Shown: positions 1 to 5,007 of the stretch, piece by piece
How the letters are laid out: every line of letters begins with the position of its first letter
Numbering within the stretch: position 1 is the first letter of the stretch
Assembly (NCBI GenBank): GCA_029933365.1
Contig: JAOZOH010000178.1
Location: forward strand, 1-5,007
DNA: 5,007 nt
Direction of reading: 5' to 3'
Origin: Desulfuromusa sp.
GTDB taxonomy: Bacteria > Desulfobacterota > Desulfuromonadia > Desulfuromonadales > Geopsychrobacteraceae
Position numbers and translations under genes: made by a program
Notes under the pieces: generated by a model
Seen by the model: only the letters and a program-made list of their open reading frames with translations
Told to the model about the DNA's origin: nothing
The model's database searches: none

Positions 1-863
1 TGTTTAAAAAAGCTGGTATTCCGATGCTGTCCAAGGATAAGCCGATTACCTGGGATAAGCTGGGTGAAATCACTGGAAAACTGGTCAAATCAGGCGTAGA
101 AGGAGGTTTGGTAACGGCTTGGCAGTCCTGGACTCAGGTAGAAAATTACAGTGCTATCCATAACATTCCTTTTGCCAGCAAGGCTAATGGTTATGAAGGG
201 CTGGACACCGAGCTGATGATCAATAATGATAAGGTTGTCAATCACATTGCCCGGTTGAAGGAATGGATGGGTGATAAGCGTTTTTATTATGGTGGACAGA
301 AATACCAGGGGCCCAAATCTGAATTCATTGGTCAGAATGCCGGTGTTTATATTGATTCGATCAGTGGCATTGCAAAGCTGAAAAAAGCTGTCAAAGACTT
401 CACTTGGGATGTTGCTCCTCTCCCGGTAGAATCATGGATGAAAGAACCACAGAACAGCATTATCGGTGGCGCTTCTCTATGGATTTTTAAGGGTTTGCCA
501 AAGAAGGATTATGCTGGTGTTGCTGCATTTTTGAAGCATTTAGCAGGCAACGAATCACAGATCTACTGGCATAAACAAACAGGCTATTTCCCAATTACCC
601 TGAAAGCTTACGATAAACTCAAAGCTGACGGCTACTACGCAGAAAATCCGTTTCAGGAAGTTGGCATCAAACAGTTAACTCGCCGGATTCCTACCAAAAT
701 TTCCCGTGGCCTGCGTCTGGGATATTTTATTCAGATTCGTAACATTATCAATGAAGAGTTGGAGCTGGTTTGGAGTGGCAAAAAAACTCCTCAGCAAGCA
801 TTGGACAATGCAGTAGCCAGAAGTAATGTCAAACTGCGCGAATTTGAAAATATCTACAAGTAA
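1..863 (+). CDS. ugpB: Glycerol-3-phosphate/glycerophosphodiester ABC transporter substrate-binding protein UgpB, C-terminal part (5' partial)
   Basis: This is the periplasmic binding protein of the Ugp uptake system, which captures sn-glycerol-3-phosphate and glycerophosphodiesters and hands them to UgpA/UgpE. The frame is open to the left edge (first full codon at base 3), so the ATG at 24 is internal. 286 residues are visible; E. coli UgpB is about 438, so roughly 150 residues, including the signal peptide and the first part of lobe 1, lie upstream. Visible UgpB hallmarks are the Trp pair of the WQSW stretch (120-131) followed by ENYSAIHNIPFASK, the IIGGASLW loop (459-482), TGYFPIT (579-599), GLRLGYFIQIR (708-740) and the near-C-terminal VWSGKKTPQQALD. 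From memory of the E. coli protein, the Gly, Tyr and Arg in the last three blocks contact ligand, and all are kept. Similarity to E. coli UgpB runs to the last residues, so the 3' end is intact. The family is sure. The preferred ligand is not: discrimination between glycerol-3-phosphate, its diesters and other glycerol phosphates cannot be read from this fragment. Confidence 0.95.
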   Translation, partial: FKKAGIPMLSKDKPITWDKLGEITGKLVKSGVEGGLVTAWQSWTQVENYSAIHNIPFASKANGYEGLDTELMINNDKVVNHIARLKEWMGDKRFYYGGQKYQGPKSEFIGQNAGVYIDSISGIAKLKKAVKDFTWDVAPLPVESWMKEPQNSIIGGASLWIFKGLPKKDYAGVAAFLKHLAGNESQIYWHKQTGYFPITLKAYDKLKADGYYAENPFQEVGIKQLTRRIPTKISRGLRLGYFIQIRNIINEELELVWSGKKTPQQALDNAVARSNVKLREFENIYK

Positions 864-889
864 TTTCTTTTTTAAATATTTTCAGCTAG

Positions 890-926
890 AATCAGGGGCA
901 TCTTCTCTTCGGGGATGCCCCTGATT
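890..926 (+). promoter_or_regulatory. Strong ugpB-ugpA intergenic hairpin
   Basis: A perfect 13-bp inverted repeat (AATCAGGGGCATC at 890-902, GATGCCCCTGATT at 914-926) encloses an 11-nt spacer. The spacer can shorten further through two G-T pairs and one C-G pair, leaving a 5-nt loop. It starts 26 nt after the ugpB stop and ends 17 nt before the ugpA ATG. There is no T run after the right arm (GGTGCTATGC follows), so it does not look like a full intrinsic terminator for the + strand. The T-rich stretch lies upstream instead, which would be A-rich on the other strand, so it is not a reverse terminator either. By analogy with the malE-malF gap, the likely role is a 3' stabiliser or partial attenuator that lets binding-protein mRNA exceed permease mRNA. 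The structure is seen; the role is inferred. Confidence 0.75.
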
Positions 927-943
927 GGTGCTATGCTCTTATT

Positions 944-1837
944 ATGATTAAAAAACGTTCTCATTTTAAAACTCGAACTCTGGCATATTTACTGATTCTG
1001 CCGCAACTGCTGATTACCGCAGCTTTTTTCTACTGGCCTGCGGTTCAGGGTATTGTTGCCTCTTTTCAGTTGAGTGATCCGTTTGGGTTCCGCTCTCGGT
1101 TTGTCTGGTTTGATAATTATATCGCTCTGTTTAACGATCCGCTCTATTTGAAGTCAATAATGACAACTCTGTTTTTCAGTGGTTTGGTAGCAATTGTCTC
1201 GATTTCCTGTGGGTTGTTTCTTGCGACCATGGCCAACCGGGCACTGCGACTCACATCGTTGACCCGTACTTTGCTGATCTGGCCCTACGCAATCGCCCCG
1301 GCAATTTCAGGGATTCTCTGGCTTTTTCTCCTCCACCCTTCCTACGGGGTGGTGGCAATCGGCATGGAAAAATGGCTTGGAATAGACTGGAACCCCTTGT
1401 TGAAAAGCTCCAATGCCATGTTGATGATTGTGTTGGCCAGCGCCTGGAAAAATATCAGTTATAATTTTGTCTTTTTCCTGGCGGGGTTACAAGCCGTTCC
1501 CCATTCGCTGATTGAAGCTGCGGCAATGGACGGTGCCAGCCCTTTCCGCCGTTTTTGGTCAATTACTTTTCCACTGCTTTCTCCGACGATGTTTTTTGTC
1601 ACTGTAATGACGATTATTTTTTCATTTTTTGAATCTTTTGGGATTATCCATGCAGTAACCCAGGGTGGGCCGGGAGGTTCTACTAATATTCTGGTTTATA
1701 AAGTCTATCAGGATGGCTTTATCGGTTTAAATCTCGGCTCTTCCTCGGCTCAGTCGGTTGTTCTAATGGGGTTAATTATTCTAATTACGGTGCTGCAGTT
1801 CAAATATGTAGAACGTAAAGTTCAGTATACAGGTTAG
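944..1837 (+). CDS. ugpA: Glycerol-3-phosphate ABC transporter permease UgpA
   Basis: This is one of the two inner-membrane subunits that form the translocation channel of the Ugp importer. It is 297 residues long, against about 295 in E. coli, with clear similarity throughout: LPQLLITAAFFYWPA near the N-terminus, DPFGFRSRFV, WPYAIAPA, WKNISYNF and a C-terminal LQFKYVERKVQY. Membrane segments are apparent near residues 13-34, 76-97, 109-131, 158-182, 213-233 and 268-287. The cytoplasmic EAA loop that docks the ATPase is present at residues 191-211 (EAAAMDGASPFRRFWSITFP), with the invariant Gly at 197. ATG 944 is the only usable start: the frame upstream runs back to a TAG at 887 with no ATG, GTG or TTG. 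No good Shine-Dalgarno precedes it (the nearest purine-rich match is GGTG at 927-930, 13 nt away), so initiation may be weak or structure-dependent, in line with the hairpin just upstream. It pairs with ugpE, which begins 4 nt after its stop. Confidence 0.96.
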   Translation: MIKKRSHFKTRTLAYLLILPQLLITAAFFYWPAVQGIVASFQLSDPFGFRSRFVWFDNYIALFNDPLYLKSIMTTLFFSGLVAIVSISCGLFLATMANRALRLTSLTRTLLIWPYAIAPAISGILWLFLLHPSYGVVAIGMEKWLGIDWNPLLKSSNAMLMIVLASAWKNISYNFVFFLAGLQAVPHSLIEAAAMDGASPFRRFWSITFPLLSPTMFFVTVMTIIFSFFESFGIIHAVTQGGPGGSTNILVYKVYQDGFIGLNLGSSSAQSVVLMGLIILITVLQFKYVERKVQYTG

Positions 1838-1841
1838 TGCT

Positions 1842-2765
1842 ATGATGGTTGAAAAGACCCCGACCCTTGATCTGTTTACCTATGCGACCCTCATTTTAGG
1901 GATTGTGGTAGTTGGCTTTCCGATCCTCTACGCGATTATTGCCGCCACCTTGCCGATCGAAGATGTCTCTCGCGTCCCCATGTCAATGGTTCCCGGAGAC
2001 CAATTATTTCATAATATTGATGAGGCTTGGAATCGAGGAGACCTTGGTACGCAGCTATTCAATTCCTTTGTTATGGCCAGTGGAATTACGTTTGGAAAGA
2101 TTATCGTCTCTCTCTTCGGTGCCTTTTCCATCGTCTATTTCGACTATCGGTTCCGTGTTGTTGCCTTTGCCACAGTTTTCTGTACTTTGATGTTGCCAGT
2201 TGAGGTTCGTATTTTGCCAACCTACGAAATGGCGGCAAACATTTTTGGACCACTTCAATCAGTTTGGAACGCCTTGGGTCTGGATGGTGTTGTCAGCTGG
2301 TTTGCCGGGCACGATATCGAAGTCACTCTGAAATTCAGCCTTCTTGACAGTTACGCTGGGTTGATTCTCCCCTTGACTGCTTCGGCGACCTGTACTTTCC
2401 TGTTTCGCCAGTTTTTTCTCACGATTCCAGAAGAACTCTGTGAAGCTGCCAAAATGGATGGCGCTTCGCCGATGACCTTCTTCTGGAAGATTCTTCTTCC
2501 TTTGTCGAAAACCAATATCGCGGCGCTGGTAGTTATCGAATTTGTTTACGGCTGGAACCAGTATCTTTGGCCATTGCTGATTACCACTAATCCGAAGATG
2601 ACCACCGCAGTTATTGGTCTGCAACACTTGCTCCCATCCCCGGAAGATCCCCCTGACTGGCATATTGCCATGGCTGGGGCATTGATCGTTATGTTGCCGC
2701 CGGTTCTGGTGGTTCTGTTCATGCAACGTTGGTTCGTCAAGGGATTGGTTGAGAGGGAAAAATAG
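1842..2765 (+). CDS. ugpE: Glycerol-3-phosphate ABC transporter permease UgpE
   Basis: This is the second channel-forming inner-membrane subunit of the Ugp importer and partner of UgpA. Of its 307 residues, the segments TLMLPVEVRI.PT, LDSYAGLILPL.ASAT.TFLFRQFF, MDGASPM.FF, PLSKTN.AALVVI.F.YGWNQYLWPLL and the C-terminal MQRWFVKGLVEREK match UgpE closely. The EAA loop begins at residue 201, with its Gly at 207. Membrane segments lie near residues 12-36, 73-99, 106-127, 169-193, 216-240 and 277-297. Compared with E. coli UgpE (281 residues, recalled), there is an extra stretch of about 31 residues between AAN (131-133) and the LDSYAGL block, so the loop after the third segment is longer. Two Met codons are possible, at 1842 and 1845. 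AGG at 1831-1833, 8 nt before 1842, favours the first. The ugpA stop overlaps this leader region, so translational coupling is likely. The next gene starts at the base after its TAG. Confidence 0.95.
   Translation: MMVEKTPTLDLFTYATLILGIVVVGFPILYAIIAATLPIEDVSRVPMSMVPGDQLFHNIDEAWNRGDLGTQLFNSFVMASGITFGKIIVSLFGAFSIVYFDYRFRVVAFATVFCTLMLPVEVRILPTYEMAANIFGPLQSVWNALGLDGVVSWFAGHDIEVTLKFSLLDSYAGLILPLTASATCTFLFRQFFLTIPEELCEAAKMDGASPMTFFWKILLPLSKTNIAALVVIEFVYGWNQYLWPLLITTNPKMTTAVIGLQHLLPSPEDPPDWHIAMAGALIVMLPPVLVVLFMQRWFVKGLVEREK
2241..2339 (+). other. Extra loop segment within UgpE relative to E. coli
   Basis: Residues 134-166 of UgpE (from IFGPLQSVWNALG to VTLKFS) replace a two-residue link in the recalled E. 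coli sequence, while both flanks (LMLPVEVRI.PTYEMAAN and LLDSYAGLILPL) align without gaps. The stretch is moderately hydrophobic with two Trp and one Asp-Gly turn. It looks like one or two short helices lying at the membrane surface, not an added transmembrane pass. The frame is clean through it, so it is a genuine part of the protein and not the scar of a frameshift. I have the impression that longer UgpE forms of this kind exist in other proteobacteria, but cannot confirm that here. Confidence 0.6.
2751..2757 (+). promoter_or_regulatory. Ribosome binding site for the TTG-started dehydrogenase gene
   Basis: The purine-rich GAGAGGG inside the last codons of ugpE ends 8 nt before the TTG at 2766. 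No other start is available nearby: the first in-frame ATG encodes residue 146, inside the conserved PTAPSMNGYTS motif. The site therefore decides the start and makes the unusual TTG credible. Because it sits within ugpE and the TTG follows the ugpE TAG with no gap, ribosomes finishing ugpE can plausibly restart here. Confidence 0.7.
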
Positions 2766-4214
2766 TTGATAAGTACTGAAATTCGCAACCATCCCCATAT
2801 CGTTAATCCAGAAACTTATCTTGCCGGTTGTACCTGTAGTTACGAACATCCCGCACCGCCAGTTACCCTCTACTCGGGAGAAAATGCTAGCCAGGTTTTG
2901 GCGGAAGATTGCCGGGTAATCTATGGTGATCGTCCGGTTCTTCTCCTTTTTGATCCGGAAACCTATGCCGTTGCTGGTGCTGATTTGCAGCAACGATTGC
3001 AGGCTGAAAAAGTCAATCTGGCTTCTTATCAGTTTGACTCCTACCCAGTCGCGACAGCAGCTTTGATTGAAATTGTGCGTGGCCTCACTAAAAAGGTCGC
3101 ACTGGTGATCTCGGTTGGTTCCGGTACGATCAATGATTTGGGTAAATACTCTGCTAGCGAGGATAGCATTGATTTCTGGTGTTTACCGACCGCTCCATCG
3201 ATGAATGGCTACACCTCTGGTATTGCTGCAATCAAGGTTAAGGGGGTTAAACGCACTCTTCCTGCAATCCCACCAAAAAGAATCTATGCAATTCCCGAAG
3301 TCATTCAACAGGCACCGCTCAAGCTACGGCAGGCGGGTTTCTGTGATGTGCTGGCGAAAGTGGTCTCTGATATCGACTGGCAGTGTGAATCATTGCTGTT
3401 CAGCGGAAGCTATTGCGGTTTGCCAGCGACGATGATGGCTGAAGTTGAAAAGACCTATTCAGAACATCCTGAGGGCATTGGTCGCGGTGATGAGTCTGCG
3501 GTGATGGGGTTGTTCAACGGTTTATTGATATCGGGGGTTGCTATGAGTCTGGCCGGATCAAGTGCACCGGCTTCTGGTGGGGAACATCTGGTTTCCCATT
3601 TCTGGGATATGCGGGAGCCAATCACGGGTCGAGAGCCGGAGCTTCATGGTCTACAGGTAGGTGTCGGAATTATTCTGTCAACAGCCTGCTATCGTCGTTT
3701 AAGCGGATTGACAGCGAACGATCTGCCCCGGCAGGCGGAGGAGTTATTTGCCGCAACCGCAGCAAGAATTCCAGCGATTTGGGGCCCTTATACTGACGAA
3801 GTTGCCAAACAATTTCAGGGAAAACGGGAAGCGCTGTTGCAGTTTGATACCCTGTTGCCCCAACAATGGGATAAGTTACGGGACCTTTTCCAGCAAGTTC
3901 AATCCCCTGAATATTTTGCCGATCTGTTTACCCGAACTGGCGCACCTTTCAATCTTGAGGCCTTTCGGCTGACTAAAGATGAATTTATGCTGGCCGCCTT
4001 GAACAGCCGAGCAATTCGCGAACGAATTACGGTTCTGGATTTAGCTGCCCATGCCGGAGTTCTCGAAGCCGCTGCCGAAGATGCTCTCCAACTTTTGCGC
4101 AAATTCAGGTTCAAGGACAGCAACAGAAGGTTTTCTTATGCAGAAAAAGCTGCCCCTGCTACTGCTGATAATTGTCCTGACGGCCTTGGGAATATCGTTT
4201 TATCAGCCTTTTGA
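2766..4214 (+). CDS. sn-glycerol-1-phosphate dehydrogenase-like protein (EgsA/AraM family, metal-dependent alcohol dehydrogenase fold)
   Basis: Members of this family use NAD(P)H to reduce dihydroxyacetone phosphate to sn-glycerol-1-phosphate, reversibly, in the cytoplasm. The 482-residue product has the family layout: a nucleotide-binding N-terminal half with GSGTINDLGKY (118-128) and PTAPSMNGYTS (141-151), then a helical metal-binding half. Aligning to the EgsA pattern as I recall it, the three zinc ligands are Asp194 (AGFCDVLAK), His274 (GGEHLVSHFW) and His294 (ELHGLQVGVG), and the substrate His is His278. All are present. The position equivalent to the substrate-binding Asp of the archaeal S-H-D-G motif is Asn147 here. 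The protein is longer than AraM of B. subtilis (about 394 residues), mainly in the C-terminal half. Its last 25 codons overlap the next gene and look unconstrained. Its place in a ugp operon suggests that it handles an imported glycerol phosphate. A different polyol-phosphate substrate within the family remains possible. Family confidence is high, exact substrate moderate. Confidence 0.85.
   Translation: MISTEIRNHPHIVNPETYLAGCTCSYEHPAPPVTLYSGENASQVLAEDCRVIYGDRPVLLLFDPETYAVAGADLQQRLQAEKVNLASYQFDSYPVATAALIEIVRGLTKKVALVISVGSGTINDLGKYSASEDSIDFWCLPTAPSMNGYTSGIAAIKVKGVKRTLPAIPPKRIYAIPEVIQQAPLKLRQAGFCDVLAKVVSDIDWQCESLLFSGSYCGLPATMMAEVEKTYSEHPEGIGRGDESAVMGLFNGLLISGVAMSLAGSSAPASGGEHLVSHFWDMREPITGREPELHGLQVGVGIILSTACYRRLSGLTANDLPRQAEELFAATAARIPAIWGPYTDEVAKQFQGKREALLQFDTLLPQQWDKLRDLFQQVQSPEYFADLFTRTGAPFNLEAFRLTKDEFMLAALNSRAIRERITVLDLAAHAGVLEAAAEDALQLLRKFRFKDSNRRFSYAEKAAPATADNCPDGLGNIVLSAF
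4125..4130 (+). promoter_or_regulatory. Ribosome binding site that sets the yjdF-like start
   Basis: AGAAGG ends 7 nt before the ATG at 4138, near-ideal spacing. The same reading frame extends upstream to another ATG at 4051, but the 29 residues this would add are polar, have no membrane character and are encoded where the dehydrogenase gene is read in another frame. The site is therefore the evidence for choosing 4138. It lies within the dehydrogenase coding sequence, so access may depend on translation of that gene. Confidence 0.75.
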
Positions 4215-4791
4215 TCAGCTGACTTGGTTCCTGGAAACCGTGCCGGTTATGCTCGGTATTGTCTTGCTGCTACTGACCTGGCGCAACTTCCCCTTGACAC
4301 CATTGCTCTGTTGTCTACTCAGTCTGCATGCTTTGATTCTGATTCTGGGTGGTCATTACACTTACGCCAAGGTGCCGCTTGGATTCTGGCTGCAGGATTT
4401 TTTTGATTTCAGCCGCAATCACTATGATCGCATCGGTCATATCGCCCAGGGTTTTATTCCGGCCATTCTGGCTCGTGAGATTCTCCTGCGGCGTTCACTA
4501 CTTCTACCTGGGAAATGGTTGTTCCTGTTGGTGACCAGTGTTTGTCTGGCTTTTAGTGCTTTCTATGAAATGGTGGAGTGGTGGACAGCATTATTGTCAG
4601 GGGAAGCGGCAACCGCTTTTCTTGGGACCCAAGGGGATATCTGGGATACTCAGTGGGATATGTTTTTGGCCTTGATCGGGGCTATGACAGCACAACTTCT
4701 GCTGAGCCGATGGCACAATCGCCAGCTGGTTGATGTTGATCCTGAGGTTAGTGTGAAGCTTTCGTCAACGATAAAAAAAATTACAGATTAA
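4138..4791 (+). CDS. YjdF-like DUF2238 inner-membrane protein of unknown function
   Basis: A 217-residue polytopic membrane protein that resembles E. coli YjdF (DUF2238, about 209 residues). No reaction has been assigned to the family as far as I know. Hydrophobic segments lie near residues 5-22, 33-48, 54-71, 100-117, 126-142 and 174-190. Between them are the conserved polar motifs GGHYTYAKVPLG (71-82), NHYDRIGHIAQG (94-105), an Arg-Glu pair at 113-114, YEMVEWW (143-149) and GTQGDIWDTQWDMF (163-176). The concentration of His, Asp and Glu at membrane boundaries suggests a metal-binding or catalytic site. The order resembles that of VanZ-like proteins (Asp-x-x-x-His, then Glu, then Asp...Gly), which is my inference. 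The start is set by AGAAGG 7 nt upstream of ATG 4138. The gene overlaps the dehydrogenase gene by 77 nt in another frame, indicating tight coupling. A run of eight A at 4773-4780 near its 3' end encodes Ile-Lys-Lys and is a possible slippage site. The C-terminal tail after residue 192 is polar. Confidence 0.85.
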   Translation: MQKKLPLLLLIIVLTALGISFYQPFDQLTWFLETVPVMLGIVLLLLTWRNFPLTPLLCCLLSLHALILILGGHYTYAKVPLGFWLQDFFDFSRNHYDRIGHIAQGFIPAILAREILLRRSLLLPGKWLFLLVTSVCLAFSAFYEMVEWWTALLSGEAATAFLGTQGDIWDTQWDMFLALIGAMTAQLLLSRWHNRQLVDVDPEVSVKLSSTIKKITD

Positions 4792-4796
4792 CTTGA

Positions 4797-4991
4797 TCAT
4801 CCTACCCACCATTTATAAATAAACGACCCTATTACTCCAAAAATAACCAGTTCCAGAATAAAGAGCCAGAGAACGAACTTCTTTTCGCCTTGGCGTGCAC
4901 GAAGTTTCTCCGGCATGAACTTGTTGAAGTCCTCGGACATATTATTCCAGGCTTCTTTAAAAATACTGTCCTGCTGTTTCTTTTTACTCAT
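4797..4991 (-). CDS. Small single-pass membrane protein, hypothetical (64 aa)
   Basis: I do not recognise this family. The predicted protein has a highly charged N-terminal half (residues 1-38, Lys/Glu/Asp-rich, with KEAWNNMSEDFNKFMPEKLRAR) and one hydrophobic segment at about 39-60 (FVLWLFILELVIFGVIGSFIY), ending in Lys-Trp-Trp-Val-Gly. This is the pattern of a small tail-anchored or single-span inner-membrane protein with its charged half in the cytoplasm. Support for a real gene is an AGG 8 nt upstream of the ATG on the minus strand, a hydrophobic block of the right length, and a position that fills the space exactly up to the convergent gene. Its stop is only 5 nt from the stop of the yjdF-like gene, so the two transcripts converge and probably overlap at their 3' ends. 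Its promoter lies beyond the right edge. It could be a regulatory or complex-associated small protein, but nothing in the sequence says which. Confidence 0.7.
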   Translation of the reverse strand: MSKKKQQDSIFKEAWNNMSEDFNKFMPEKLRARQGEKKFVLWLFILELVIFGVIGSFIYKWWVG

Positions 4992-5007
4992 GTTGAGAAC
5001 CTAGATA

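Noticed and set aside
24..26. ATG as the start of the ugpB gene
   Set aside because: The frame is open to the left edge, the residues before it (FKKAGIP) fit UgpB, and the protein would lack its signal peptide and about a third of its length.
864..943. Internal promoter for ugpA in the intergenic gap
   Set aside because: TATGCT at 932-937 resembles a -10 element, but no -35-like hexamer lies at suitable distance and the hairpin occupies that space.
1333..1352. GC-rich inverted repeat CCACCC/GGGTGG inside ugpA
   Set aside because: It has only six base pairs with an 8-nt loop, lies within conserved coding sequence and is not followed by a T run, so it is probably incidental.
2259..2993. Long minus-strand open frame (244 codons) across the ugpE-dehydrogenase junction
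   Set aside because: It lies opposite two well-supported genes, its translation shows no recognisable domain and it is rich in polar low-complexity stretches typical of antisense frames.
4051..4137. N-terminal extension of the yjdF-like protein from an earlier ATG at 4051
   Set aside because: The 29 extra residues are polar and non-homologous, while a strong ribosome binding site is correctly spaced for ATG 4138.
4773..4799. Eight-A run near the yjdF-like 3' end as a minus-strand terminator T tract
   Set aside because: The minus-strand sequence just before the T run can form only a very weak AT-rich stem, so an intrinsic terminator is not supported.
1..5007. CRISPR arrays, insertion sequences, tRNA or rRNA genes
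   Set aside because: No repeated spacer-like units, transposase motifs, terminal inverted repeats or cloverleaf-like sequences were seen on reading both strands.

Overview
The window is a compact, almost fully coding bacterial segment. It holds the 3' two thirds of ugpB, complete ugpA and ugpE, a glycerol-1-phosphate dehydrogenase-like gene, a yjdF/DUF2238-type membrane protein gene, and a small convergent gene for a single-pass membrane protein. Base composition looks near 45-50% GC by eye. A periplasmic binding protein system of Ugp type points to a Gram-negative proteobacterium. A desulfuromonad-like or gammaproteobacterial host would fit, but the sequence alone does not fix the lineage and I hold this loosely.

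Layout: ugpB (1-863, 5' end outside the window) is followed by an 80-nt gap with a perfect 13-bp hairpin (890-926). Then come ugpA (944-1837), ugpE (1842-2765, 4-nt gap), the dehydrogenase gene (2766-4214, TTG start directly abutting the ugpE stop) and the yjdF-like gene (4138-4791, overlapping the dehydrogenase by 77 nt). All five are on the + strand and look like one transcription unit. A 64-residue membrane protein is encoded on the - strand (4797-4991), with only 5 nt between its stop and that of the yjdF-like gene.

How the genes may work together: UgpB captures a glycerol phosphate or glycerophosphodiester in the periplasm, and UgpA and UgpE form the membrane channel. The ATPase UgpC and phosphodiesterase UgpQ, which follow ugpE in E. 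coli, are absent here. In their place is an iron/zinc alcohol dehydrogenase-fold enzyme of the EgsA/AraM family, which interconverts dihydroxyacetone phosphate and sn-glycerol-1-phosphate, the archaeal-type glycerol phosphate enantiomer. The most interesting reading is that the operon imports glycerol-1-phosphate units, for example from archaeal lipid debris, and oxidises them to dihydroxyacetone phosphate, with the yjdF-like protein as an uncharacterised membrane partner. This is inference. The alternatives are that the enzyme makes glycerol-1-phosphate for a bacterial product or acts on a related substrate. An Asp-to-Asn change at the expected substrate-binding position makes the exact substrate uncertain.
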